From assembly GCA_002746935.1 (NCBI GenBank), contig PDRW01000039.1, forward strand, positions 1 through 64,000: a stretch of DNA of 64,000 nucleotides, in the 5' to 3' direction. A program made the translations under genes and the position numbers. Positions 18,155-25,839 of the stretch are shown in pieces. The DNA comes from Rhodobacterales bacterium. GTDB lineage: Bacteria; Pseudomonadota; Alphaproteobacteria; Rhodobacterales; Rhodobacteraceae. The stretch's first letter is position 1; each line of letters opens with the position of its first letter. The notes under the pieces are model-generated. The model worked only from the letters and a program-made list of their open reading frames with translations. It was not told where the DNA came from and ran no database searches.

Positions 18155-18238
18155 GTTAACCAAGTGAACGACCCGGGATCAAACCACGGGGCAAATGGCA
18201 ACCACCTGTCGGGCAGGCAGGGTACAGGGGACTGGCTG

Positions 18239-18667
18239 ATGATGCGGCTTGGAATCTGCGCCTTTGGGGCAGTACTACTTTCATTTTCAACGAGCCTGGC
18301 CGAAACCGCGCAAACCGCGCCCGGCCAGTCCGGTCTCATGGCGGATTTCCGGGCGGCGGAGGTGCTGGCTTCGGCAAACGGCACCTATCTGATCGGCAAC
18401 GACAAGAATTCCGTGCCTTGCCCGGCTTTCTGCATGCCGAAGCGGGCAACCTCCCCCGCCGAAGCGACCGTCGGCGAACGCGATGTGCTCGCCTATACCG
18501 CCGCGATGGCGGTCAGCCGCTCGAAACTGCATCTCGACAGCCACCGCGCGACCCTTGCCCGCCTCGACAAGCTGCCCTGGTCGCCCGCGACCATGGCCAC
18601 CCAACGCGAATTCCGGCCTGCGCTGGATCCGGTTCTGGCCGAACCGGTTAACGAACCCACGGAGTGA
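18239..18667 (+). CDS. Hypothetical exported protein
   Basis: A 142-residue precursor with a signal peptide (MMRLGICAFGAVLLSFSTSLAETA, cleavage near residue 21). The mature part has one CPAFCMP pair of cysteines, which may form a disulfide or bind a ligand. Beyond that I recognise no domain. I choose ATG 18239 because AGGGG lies about ten bases upstream and the signal peptide starts there; the frame is open back to 18164 without sense. It is followed by a strong terminator, so it is probably monocistronic. Confidence 0.65.
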   Translation: MMRLGICAFGAVLLSFSTSLAETAQTAPGQSGLMADFRAAEVLASANGTYLIGNDKNSVPCPAFCMPKRATSPAEATVGERDVLAYTAAMAVSRSKLHLDSHRATLARLDKLPWSPATMATQREFRPALDPVLAEPVNEPTE

Positions 18668-18692
18668 CCGGCCAGGAGCACTCCGAAAAACA

Positions 18693-18734
18693 GGACAGGG
18701 CCGGACCGGGCGAAGCACCGCCCCGGCCCTGTCC
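18693..18734. terminator. Long GC-rich hairpin after the exported-protein gene
   Basis: GGACAGGGCCGG (18693-18704) pairs perfectly with CCGGCCCTGTCC (18723-18734). It has no U-run of its own but precedes a canonical terminator, so it may assist termination or protect the 3' end. Confidence 0.5.
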
Positions 18735-18749
18735 GAAAGGTGCACCCTT

Positions 18750-18781
18750 CCGCCCCGGTCCCCCCACCGGGGCGGCTTTTT
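18750..18781 (+). terminator. Rho-independent terminator
   Basis: CCGCCCCGGT and ACCGGGGCGG form a perfect 10-bp stem with a six-C loop, followed by CTTTTT. It ends the transcript of the gene at 18239-18667. Confidence 0.85.
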
Positions 18782-18816
18782 GTTGCGCTGCGGCGCAGGG
18801 CTGTCGCGCGGCAAGG

Positions 18817-18844
18817 AAAACGCCCCGACCACCGGGCCGGGGCG
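18817..18844 (-). terminator. Rho-independent terminator of mcl1
   Basis: On the minus strand CGCCCCG and CGGGGCG form a 7-bp stem followed by TTTT. It lies about 40 bases after the mcl1 stop. Confidence 0.65.
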
Positions 18845-18871
18845 CTGGTGTTTGCAGGCTGGTGTTTGCAG
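18844..18871. repeat. Exact 14-bp tandem duplication
   Basis: GCTGGTGTTTGCAG is present twice in a row (18844-18857 and 18858-18871), just downstream of the mcl1 stop. Confidence 0.85.
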
Positions 18872-18881
18872 AAGGGAACCT

Positions 18882-19838
18882 TCAGCCCCCGATCAGTTCG
18901 GCCATGCGCACGATCACTTCGGCCTGTTTCATCGAGGCGATGTCGATGAGCTTGCCCTTGTAGGTGGTGGCACCGAGGCCGCTGGCCTTGGCCTCTTCCA
19001 TCGCGGCAAGGATCTCGCGGGCCTCGGCCACGGCTTCCGGCGAAGGGGTGAAGACCTCGTTGGCGAGTTTCACCTGTTTGGGATGGATCGCCCATTTGCC
19101 GACCATGCCAAGCGTTGCCGCGCGTTTCGAATGCGCAATATAGCCCTCGTCATCCGAAAAGTCGCCAAACGGCCCGTCGACCGGCAGCACGCCATGGGCG
19201 CGGCAGGCGGCGACAATGGCCGAGACCGCATAGTGCCATGGGTCGGCATAGTCTGTCTGACCCTCATGGGTCATGAAGTAGTTCGCCTGCGTCCCGCCGA
19301 TACCGGTGGTCGCCATGCCCATCGAGGCGGCGAAATCGGCATAGCCGAGGCTCATGCCCTGCATCCGCGGGCTGGCGGCGGCGATCTCTTCCACATGGGC
19401 AATGCCCGCGGCGGTCTCGATGATGACCTCGAAGCTGATCGGTTTGGTGCGCCCCCTGGCGCGTTCGACCGCGGTGACCAGCGCATCTACCGCATAGATG
19501 TCCTGCGCATTGCCGACCATCGGGATCATGATCTGGTCGATCCGGTCGGAGCCGTTTTCGAGCAGTTCGATCACGTCCTTGTACCAGTAAGGCGTGTCCA
19601 GCCCGTTGATGCGGATGGAAAGATACTTGGTGTTCCAGTCGATGTCATGGGTGGCTTCGACGATGTTCTTGCGCGCGGTTTCCTTGTCATCCGGGGCAAC
19701 GGAATCCTCAAGGTCGAGGTTGATCACATCGGCGGCCGAGGCGGCCATCTTCTCGAAGATCTGCGGCCGCGAGCCCGGGCCGAAGAGCTGGCTGCGATTC
19801 GGTCGGGCGGGAGCAGGCGGTTGCGGGCGAAACGACAT
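18882..19838 (-). CDS. mcl1: L-malyl-CoA / beta-methylmalyl-CoA lyase
   Basis: The 318-residue CitE-family lyase closely resembles Rhodobacter Mcl1 as I remember it, starting MSFRPQPPAPARPNRSQLFGPGS. It cleaves beta-methylmalyl-CoA to glyoxylate and propionyl-CoA, and (S)-malyl-CoA to acetyl-CoA and glyoxylate, in the ethylmalonyl-CoA pathway for acetate assimilation. Conserved pieces include VINLDLEDSVAPDDK, SFEVIIETAAGI, MSLGYADFAASMG and GKWAIHPKQV. The ATG at 19838 gives the family length. It is a strong marker for Rhodobacteraceae lacking, or supplementing, the glyoxylate cycle. Confidence 0.94.
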   Translation of the reverse strand: MSFRPQPPAPARPNRSQLFGPGSRPQIFEKMAASAADVINLDLEDSVAPDDKETARKNIVEATHDIDWNTKYLSIRINGLDTPYWYKDVIELLENGSDRIDQIMIPMVGNAQDIYAVDALVTAVERARGRTKPISFEVIIETAAGIAHVEEIAAASPRMQGMSLGYADFAASMGMATTGIGGTQANYFMTHEGQTDYADPWHYAVSAIVAACRAHGVLPVDGPFGDFSDDEGYIAHSKRAATLGMVGKWAIHPKQVKLANEVFTPSPEAVAEAREILAAMEEAKASGLGATTYKGKLIDIASMKQAEVIVRMAELIGG

Positions 19839-20057
19839 GGGGCCTCCGGGGCTGGTGTGCAAGTTTGTTACGTGGATACTGTGTTGAGGGATAGATAGTT
19901 GCCGGGGCCTCGGCAAGACGAATCTCGCAGGTGCAGCACCGGCCTGCGGCGGTGCAGCATGGGGCAAGGCCGGTGGATGCCGGAACCGCATCGGGGTAGC
20001 GTCAGCGGCGAGCCCGGAGGCCAGCCCCCGCACCCCAAAGGGGGGCCAGAAGCATCA

Positions 20058-20102
20058 CCGGGGGCCAGCCCCCGGACCCTTGGAGTATTTGACCCAGGAA
20101 AA
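20058..20102 (-). repeat. Dispersed GC-rich hairpin repeat, copy 2
   Basis: On the minus strand TTCCTGGGTCAAATACTCC is followed by the CCGGGGGC-TG-GCCCCCGG hairpin. It is homologous to the copy at 13198-13241 and lies just before the epimerase gene, so its 3' edge touches that gene's ribosome site. Confidence 0.6.
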
Positions 20103-20112
20103 AGGAGGCGTC

Positions 20113-21078
20113 ATGCAACTGACGGTGACCGAAGAGCATTTCCCGCTGGCGGAGGTATTTACCATCTCGCGCGGGTCGAAGACGGAAGCGGCGGTGCTGA
20201 CGGTGACGGTGGAGGACGGTGGCCTGGCCGGGCGCGGCGAATGCGTGCCTTATGCGCGCTACGGTGAAACGCTGACGTCAGCGCGCGCCGCCATCGAGGC
20301 TCTGCCAGCGCGGTTCAGCCGGGGTGAATTGCAGCACCTGTTGCCGGCCGGGGCGGCGCGCAATGCGGTGGATTGCGCGCTCTGGGATCTGGAGGCGAAG
20401 CGCGCTGGCAAGCGGGTCTGGGAGTTGGCCGGGCTTGACGAGCCGGGGCCGGAGCTTTGCACCTATACGCTGTCGCTCGCCGCACCCGACGAGATGCGGG
20501 CGAAGGCGGCGCGGGAGGCCCACCGGCCGCTGCTGAAGGTCAAGCTCGGCACCCCCGACGACATGGCGCGGCTGGAAGCGGTGCGGGCGGGGGCACCGGG
20601 GGCACGGATCATTGTCGACGCCAACGAGGGCTGGAGCGCGGAGGTCTATGCCGATCTGGCGCCGCATCTGTTGCGGCTCGGGGTGTCGCTGGTCGAACAG
20701 CCTCTGCCTGCGGGGGCGGATGACAGCCTGCGGGGGCTCGCGCGGCCGGTGCCGGTCTGTGCCGACGAATCCTGCCATGACCGGGCATCGCTCGCGGGGC
20801 TGAAAGGCAAATACGATGTGATCAACATCAAGCTCGACAAGACCGGCGGGCTGACCGAGGCGCTGGCGCTGAAACAGGCCGCGCAGGCCGGGGGCTTCGG
20901 CATCATGGTGGGCTGCATGGCCGGCTCGTCGCTGGCCATGGCGCCGGCGGTGCTGGTGGCGCAGGGGGCGATGGTCACCGATCTCGACGGGCCTTTGCTG
21001 CTGGCGCGCGACCGTGAGGTGCCGATCCGCTATGGCGAGGCGGGGATCTTTCCGCCGGAGGCGCGGCTCTGGGGCTGA
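20113..21078 (+). CDS. L-Ala-D/L-Glu epimerase (dipeptide epimerase)
   Basis: A 321-residue enolase-superfamily enzyme of the muconate-lactonising/dipeptide-epimerase subgroup. The catalytic K-x-K is in LLKVKLG, the metal ligands are in DANEGW, EQP and ADES, and the second lysine is in INIKLDKTGG. It interconverts L-Ala-D-Glu and L-Ala-L-Glu, a step of murein peptide recycling. AAAGGAGG lies directly before ATG 20113. The D-amino-acid aminotransferase gene follows after a 142-bp gap on the same strand. Confidence 0.85.
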   Translation: MQLTVTEEHFPLAEVFTISRGSKTEAAVLTVTVEDGGLAGRGECVPYARYGETLTSARAAIEALPARFSRGELQHLLPAGAARNAVDCALWDLEAKRAGKRVWELAGLDEPGPELCTYTLSLAAPDEMRAKAAREAHRPLLKVKLGTPDDMARLEAVRAGAPGARIIVDANEGWSAEVYADLAPHLLRLGVSLVEQPLPAGADDSLRGLARPVPVCADESCHDRASLAGLKGKYDVINIKLDKTGGLTEALALKQAAQAGGFGIMVGCMAGSSLAMAPAVLVAQGAMVTDLDGPLLLARDREVPIRYGEAGIFPPEARLWG

Positions 21079-21220
21079 CCGGGGGGCTGACTGGGGCGCA
21101 AGTTTCCGGCCTCGGGCGCAAGGGACGGCTTTTTCTTTGGCCGGTTTCGCGCTACCCGGGAGACAGGAGCAGACGCCCCGCCCGGGGTCAGACCCCGCAG
21201 GCCCCAGCAAGGAGACCGCC

Positions 21221-22084
21221 ATGAGCCGCATCGTCTACGTCAACGGAGAATATCTGCCCGAGGAGGAGGCGACGGTCTCGATCTTCGACCGCGGCTTTCT
21301 GATGGCCGACGGGGTCTATGAGGTCACCTCGGTGATCGGCGGCAAGCTGGTGGATTTCGACGGCCATGACGCCCGCCTCACCCGCTCGCTTGGCGAACTC
21401 GACATGCCCCGGCCGCTCTCGCGCGAGGCGCTGCTCGACATCCACCACGAACTGCTGGCCCGGAACGCGGTCGGCAACGGCCTGCTCTACGTCCAGATCA
21501 CCCGCGGCAACCCCGGCGACCGCAGCTTCCTGTTTCCCGACCCGGACAAGATCCCCTGCACGGTGGTCGCCTTCACTCAACCGATGCCGGATCTCATCGA
21601 CAACCCCGCCGCCGCCTCCGGCATCAGGGTGATCTCGCTGCCGGATCTGCGATGGCACCGGCGCGACATCAAGACGGTGCAGCTGCTCTACCCCTCCATG
21701 GGCAAGATGGCGGCGAAGGCGGCGGGCGCTGACGACGCCTGGTTCGTCGAAAACGGCAAGGTCACCGAAGGCACGTCGAACAACGCCTATATCGTCAGCG
21801 GCGGCAGGATCATCACCCGCGAATTGTCGCATGACATCCTGCACGGCATCACCCGGGCGGCGGTGCTGCGTTATGCCGCCGAAGCGCAGATGGAGGTGGA
21901 AGAACGCGCCTTCACCATCGCTGAAGCGCAAGCCGCGGACGAGGCTTTCGTGACGTCGGCGTCCACCTTCGTCACCCCGGTGGTCGAGATAGACGGCGTG
22001 GCGCTGGGCGGTGGCACGCCTGGTCCGGTGGCGAAACGGCTGCGTGAAATCTACATCGAAGAAAGCCTGAAAGCGGCGGTCTGA
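21221..22084 (+). CDS. dat: D-amino-acid aminotransferase (class IV PLP)
   Basis: The 287-residue protein is a fold-type IV aminotransferase, most like D-alanine/D-amino-acid transaminase, which swaps amino groups between D-Ala and 2-oxoglutarate/D-Glu. Seen are IFDRGFLMADGVYE, the schiff-base lysine region DIKTVQLLY (K about 147), TEGTSNNAYIV with the conserved E/N set, and the C-terminal ASTFVTPVVEIDG. Branched-chain aminotransferase is the main alternative; the length and LYVQITRG favour D-amino acids. GGAGACCGCC before ATG 21221 gives the start. It probably shares function, and maybe transcript, with the epimerase upstream. Confidence 0.83.
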   Translation: MSRIVYVNGEYLPEEEATVSIFDRGFLMADGVYEVTSVIGGKLVDFDGHDARLTRSLGELDMPRPLSREALLDIHHELLARNAVGNGLLYVQITRGNPGDRSFLFPDPDKIPCTVVAFTQPMPDLIDNPAAASGIRVISLPDLRWHRRDIKTVQLLYPSMGKMAAKAAGADDAWFVENGKVTEGTSNNAYIVSGGRIITRELSHDILHGITRAAVLRYAAEAQMEVEERAFTIAEAQAADEAFVTSASTFVTPVVEIDGVALGGGTPGPVAKRLREIYIEESLKAAV

Positions 22085-22225
22085 CGTTGCAGGACGGACA
22101 CAAAAGGGCCTCAAAAACGCCTTCTTTTGGCCCATGAGAAAAACACTCGGGCTTTCCCCCTTGCCAAGTGACGCTGCCTTTGACCTTTCTTGAGGTATTG
22201 GCTGCCGGAAAGCATGGGGGAAATC

Positions 22226-24109
22226 ATGAGTAAGGGCCTGGGCGCGCTTGTCTTCGTCGCTGGGGTTGCGGGCCTCACCTATTGGGGCGCGAAATCGCAC
22301 GCCGTATCCATGGAAAACCAGATCGCCGCGGCGGCCAGTGCCGTGGCGGCCAAACACATCCATCCGCTGGCGATGCGGGTGAGCGGACGCGACATTGTCG
22401 CCACCGGTATCGCCGACACTGAAGAAGACCTTGCGGCAATCCGGAAAGAGCTCGACGGGCTGCGCGGCCGCCGGGTGGTCCATACCGACGGCATCGAGGT
22501 GCTGCCGCGGGTCGACCCGTTCGAGACCGCGCTTGCGAAAGGCGCAGGTGACAGCGCGATCGAGGCCATGGGCTACGCGCCGACCGAAGCCGCAAAGGCC
22601 GCGCTGGTCACTGCCGGTGTGCCGGTCGCGGATCTGCCGCTTGCCTCCGGCGCGCCCGGTGGCTGGGGCAACGCGGTCAGCGGCGGGGCCGCGGCTCTTG
22701 GCCCCCTTGATGAGGGCGGTTTCGCGCTGACCGGCGGCACGCTGACCCTCAACGGCATCGCGGCAACCCCGGTGGAGGACGCCGCCGCGCGTGCCGCGCT
22801 GGTGGTGCCGGAGGGGTACGACAGCGTTGTTGCGATCGAGGTGATCGACCCGGGGGTGATCGACTTTTCGCTCGACTACGACGCCGACACCGGCTTCAGC
22901 CTCGCGGGCATCCTGCCACAAGGCTCCGGCACCGAAACGATCGCCGCGGCACTCGGCAGGGAGGTGAAGACGGGCGAGGTGACCGGCACCTTCGCCGAAC
23001 TGCCCGGCGTCGACAGCGCGGCTGCCGCCCTTGCCAGCGGGCTTGCAAGTGTCGAGAGCCTCACCCTCCACGGCAGCAACGATGGCCTTTCCGTTTCGGC
23101 CGAAGCGCTTGCCGGGCTGGCGCCCGAAGGGGTGGCCATGGCCCTCGCCACGGCACTCGGCGACGGCGTGGCGCTGAACGTGACCGGGGCTGTCGAACAG
23201 CCCGCCGACGGCACCGAGCGGCAAAACGCCTATACCGGCCAGCGCCAGTACGCCTTTGGCGGCCGCTGGGTCGACGACCCGGGGGTGATCGACTTTTCGC
23301 TCGACTACGACGCCGACACCGGCTTCAGCCTCGCGGGCATCCTGCCGCAAGGCTCCGGCACCGAAACGATCGCCGCGGCACTCGGCAGGGAGGTGAAGGC
23401 GGGCGAGGTGACCGGTACCTTCGCCGAACTGCCCGGCGTCGACAGCGCGGCTGCCGCCCTTGCCAGCGGGCTTGCAAATGTCGAGAGCCTCACCCTTCAC
23501 GGCAGCAACGATGGCCTTTCCGTTTCGGCCGAAGCGCTTGCCGGGCTGGCGCCCGAAGGGGTGGCCATGGCGCTCGCCACGGCACTCGGCGACGGCGTGG
23601 CGCTGAATGTGACCGGGGCTGTCGAACGGCCCGCCGACGGCACCGAGCGGCAAAACGCCTATACCGGCCAGCGCCAGTACGCCTTTGGCGGTCGCTGGGT
23701 CGCCCTGCCCCCGGGGTTCGAAGAACCGACCGCCGAGCTGTGCACCGAAGCCGCGATGCAGCGGGTCGCGCAAACCCCGATCCGCTATGTCACCGGCTCC
23801 GCCAAGCTCGATCCCGCTTCGATGCCGGTGCTCGACGATCTCGCCGGCATCCTCAATCTCTGCACCCGGGGGCCGGGGATGCAGGTGACCATCGGCGGCC
23901 ATACCGACGCGCAGGGCGATCCGCAACGCAACTTCCTGCTGTCGAGCCAGCGCGCCCGCACCGTGAAACAGGCGCTGGAAGCCCGCGGTGTGCCGGCGGG
24001 CAAGATGATCGCCATCGGCTATGGCCAGACCAGGCCGGTTGCAACCAACGAAACCGAAGAAGGACGGGCGCATAACCGGCGCACCACCTTCGAGTGGCCC
24101 AACAACTGA
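22226..24109 (+). CDS. OmpA family protein with tandemly duplicated 143-residue module
   Basis: The 627-residue protein has an N-terminal membrane segment (LGALVFVAGVAGLTYWGA, about 4-21), a region with BON-like character (about 35-200), two nearly identical 143-residue modules (about 208-350 and 351-493), and a C-terminal OmpA peptidoglycan-binding domain (about 515-625: IGGHTDAQGD, SQRARTVKQAL, GYGQTRPVATN). It probably tethers the inner membrane or periplasm to murein. The duplication is in frame and differs by only about ten bases over 429, so it is recent or kept uniform by conversion. ATG 22226 is chosen (GGGGGAAATC before it); ATG 22214 in frame is an alternative. Confidence 0.85.
   Translation: MSKGLGALVFVAGVAGLTYWGAKSHAVSMENQIAAAASAVAAKHIHPLAMRVSGRDIVATGIADTEEDLAAIRKELDGLRGRRVVHTDGIEVLPRVDPFETALAKGAGDSAIEAMGYAPTEAAKAALVTAGVPVADLPLASGAPGGWGNAVSGGAAALGPLDEGGFALTGGTLTLNGIAATPVEDAAARAALVVPEGYDSVVAIEVIDPGVIDFSLDYDADTGFSLAGILPQGSGTETIAAALGREVKTGEVTGTFAELPGVDSAAAALASGLASVESLTLHGSNDGLSVSAEALAGLAPEGVAMALATALGDGVALNVTGAVEQPADGTERQNAYTGQRQYAFGGRWVDDPGVIDFSLDYDADTGFSLAGILPQGSGTETIAAALGREVKAGEVTGTFAELPGVDSAAAALASGLANVESLTLHGSNDGLSVSAEALAGLAPEGVAMALATALGDGVALNVTGAVERPADGTERQNAYTGQRQYAFGGRWVALPPGFEEPTAELCTEAAMQRVAQTPIRYVTGSAKLDPASMPVLDDLAGILNLCTRGPGMQVTIGGHTDAQGDPQRNFLLSSQRARTVKQALEARGVPAGKMIAIGYGQTRPVATNETEEGRAHNRRTTFEWPNN
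22847..23704 (+). repeat. 429-bp in-frame tandem duplication
   Basis: Units at 22847-23275 and 23276-23704 inside the OmpA-like gene are nearly identical. By eye about ten bases differ: three amino acid changes inside the unit (Lys-Thr to Lys-Ala, Ser to Asn, Gln to Arg), a changed last codon (Asp to Ala), and the rest silent. Confidence 0.92.
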
Positions 24110-24134
24110 GCGCGGCCAGGGAAAGGAAAAAGAC

Positions 24135-24869
24135 ATGTTTCAGGAATGGGGTTTTCTGATCAGCGAAATGCTGCTGCTGATCGTTCTTGCAGCGCTGCTG
24201 GGGCTCCTGGTGGGCTGGATCATCTGGGGCCGCCGCAGGGGCGACGCCGAGGCGGAAGCGCGGCTGCGTGCCGAGCTTGACGCCTGCAACGGCAAGGCAA
24301 GAGCCTGCGCGGGCGAGCTTGGCACCGTGAAAGCCGAGCTTGATGCCTGCCGTGGCGAGGCGCACGAAAAGGACGCGCGGATCGCCGAACTCGAAGCCCG
24401 GGTGACGCAGGCCGAAGAGCTGGCAGAGGCGGCCGAAGTTGCGGCGATGGAGGCGGCAGCGGAAGCGGTGGCGGTGGCCGAAGCGGTCGAGGCCGATCAC
24501 GGTGTTCACCCGGTCCACCCGGACGGGGCCGGCGACCGCGATTTCGACGGCGACGGCGTTTTCGAAGGCGAGAACGAAGGCGTGAAGCCTACGACCCTCA
24601 CCGAAGCCCGCGATGGCAAGCCCGACGATCTCAAGCAGATCAAGGGCATCGGCCCGGGGCTCGAAAAGCTCTGCAACGAACTCGGGTTTTTCCATTTCGA
24701 CCAGATCGCCGCCTGGACCGCCGAAGAAGTTGCCTGGGTCGATGCCAATCTCAAGGGTTTCAAGGGCCGCGTCAGCCGCGACAACTGGGTCGATCAGGCC
24801 AAAACCCTCGCCGCCGGCGGCACCACCGACTTCGCCGACAAGGTGAAGAAGGGCGGCGTCTACGAATAG
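24135..24869 (+). CDS. Membrane-anchored helix-hairpin-helix protein
   Basis: The 244-residue protein has one N-terminal transmembrane helix (MLLLIVLAALLGLLVGWIIWG, about 12-31), a charged coiled-coil (about 38-115) with an AELDAC repeat, an acidic linker (DGAGDRDFDGDGVFEGENEG), and a C-terminal HhH/COG3743-like domain (DDLKQIKGIGPGLEKLCNELGF; GRVSRDNWVDQA). This domain is found in 'flap endonuclease-like' Rhodobacteraceae proteins; nuclease activity is unproven. It starts 25 bases after the OmpA-like gene, with GGAAAAAG before the ATG, so the two are likely co-transcribed. Confidence 0.8.
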   Translation: MFQEWGFLISEMLLLIVLAALLGLLVGWIIWGRRRGDAEAEARLRAELDACNGKARACAGELGTVKAELDACRGEAHEKDARIAELEARVTQAEELAEAAEVAAMEAAAEAVAVAEAVEADHGVHPVHPDGAGDRDFDGDGVFEGENEGVKPTTLTEARDGKPDDLKQIKGIGPGLEKLCNELGFFHFDQIAAWTAEEVAWVDANLKGFKGRVSRDNWVDQAKTLAAGGTTDFADKVKKGGVYE

Positions 24870-24921
24870 GCCTGACAGCGAATGACGTGACCGGGGCCGG
24901 CCCGCTGGCCCCACCACCACC

Positions 24922-24958
24922 CCCCGCCCGGTCGATCAACGGCCGGGCGGGGTCGTTT
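24922..24958 (+). terminator. Rho-independent terminator
   Basis: CCCCGCCCGG and CCGGGCGGGG form a perfect 10-bp stem with an 11-base loop, followed by TCGTTTCT. It separates the convergent OmpA/HhH operon and NlpC/P60 gene. Confidence 0.65.
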
Positions 24959-24963
24959 CTGGC

Positions 24964-25839
24964 TCAGCCCTTTGGCGGATCCGCGGGCGCCAACCGCCGC
25001 CGGGCGATCAGCGGCCCGTCGCCCTGCGCCTCGATCCGCGCAAGGGCGGCGTCGATCTCTTCATGGGCCACGGCCATATGATGCGCATTGGCGTGGATCA
25101 TCCGCGCCCCGTCCACCACCATCGCCACATGGCCCTTCCAGAACAGCAGATCGCCGCGCCGGTGCGCCCCCGTCGCCGCTTCACCCAGCGTCATCTGCAT
25201 GTCGCTGTCGCCCGGACAGTCCAGACCGCAGGCGTTGAGCGCCGCCTGCACAAGCCCCGAGCAATCAATCCCGTAAGCCGTATTGCCGCCCCAGAGATAA
25301 GGCGTGCCGAGGAAGCGTTCGGCAACCTCCACCGGGTCTGCCTCAAGGCTCTCCACCGGCGCGAGATGCGCCGCCGGCATCCAGGCTTCGCGGAACCAGG
25401 CGGCGTCCGGCGGGGTCTGGATGGTGAGCTTCGCCCAGGGCCCCACGACCCGCGCCACCCGGACGCGGGCGCCGAAGGACAACGGAAACACCCGCAGCGC
25501 GCGTTTGATGTCGGGCTCCTCCTGCCAGTTGGAGCGGATCGCCGAAACCCGGTGGGTGGGCGCAAGCTCCGGGAACAGGAACTCGGCAAACACCCAGCCC
25601 ACATAGCCGTCGCGCGCCGCGAAGCCGAAGGCGAAGCCATCGTCGCGGTCGAGCACACAGAAACGGTCACCCTGCAACAACTCACGGATGCGCGACCCGT
25701 CCGGCGCGTCAAGCAGCGGCAGCGAGGGCGCCTCGACCTGCCGCCATTCGCCTTCGGTGAAGCGCACGCCCTCGATCTGGCCGGCGAGGGAGGCATGGGC
25801 GACGCGGCCGTTGGAGCGCAGAAGACGTTTGTCGGTCAC
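24964..25839 (-). CDS. NlpC/P60 murein endopeptidase with bacterial SH3 domains
   Basis: The 291-residue protein combines N-terminal SH3-like domains (about 30-160: DRFCVLDRDDGFAFG, YVGWVFAEFL, RVARVVGPWAKL) with a C-terminal NlpC/P60 papain-like domain. The catalytic cysteine is in GIDCSGLVQ, the histidine in GHVAMVVDG and the third polar residue near HANAHHM. It resembles YkfC-type gamma-D-glutamyl-L-diamino acid endopeptidases that release L-Ala-D-Glu from cell-wall peptides. There is no signal peptide, consistent with cytoplasmic recycling. Its ATG overlaps the M17 aminopeptidase stop (ATGA, 25836-25839). Confidence 0.87.
   Translation of the reverse strand: MTDKRLLRSNGRVAHASLAGQIEGVRFTEGEWRQVEAPSLPLLDAPDGSRIRELLQGDRFCVLDRDDGFAFGFAARDGYVGWVFAEFLFPELAPTHRVSAIRSNWQEEPDIKRALRVFPLSFGARVRVARVVGPWAKLTIQTPPDAAWFREAWMPAAHLAPVESLEADPVEVAERFLGTPYLWGGNTAYGIDCSGLVQAALNACGLDCPGDSDMQMTLGEAATGAHRRGDLLFWKGHVAMVVDGARMIHANAHHMAVAHEEIDAALARIEAQGDGPLIARRRLAPADPPKG

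Noticed and set aside
22085-22150. A rho-independent terminator after the D-amino-acid transaminase
   Set aside because: GGGCC...GGCCC arms exist but the stem is short and bulged, and the U-run is inside rather than after it; too weak to list.
21188-24136. A 982-codon open frame on the minus strand
   Set aside because: Lies opposite the D-amino-acid transaminase and the OmpA-like genes, which have clear domains; the repeat in it is only the mirror of the OmpA duplication.
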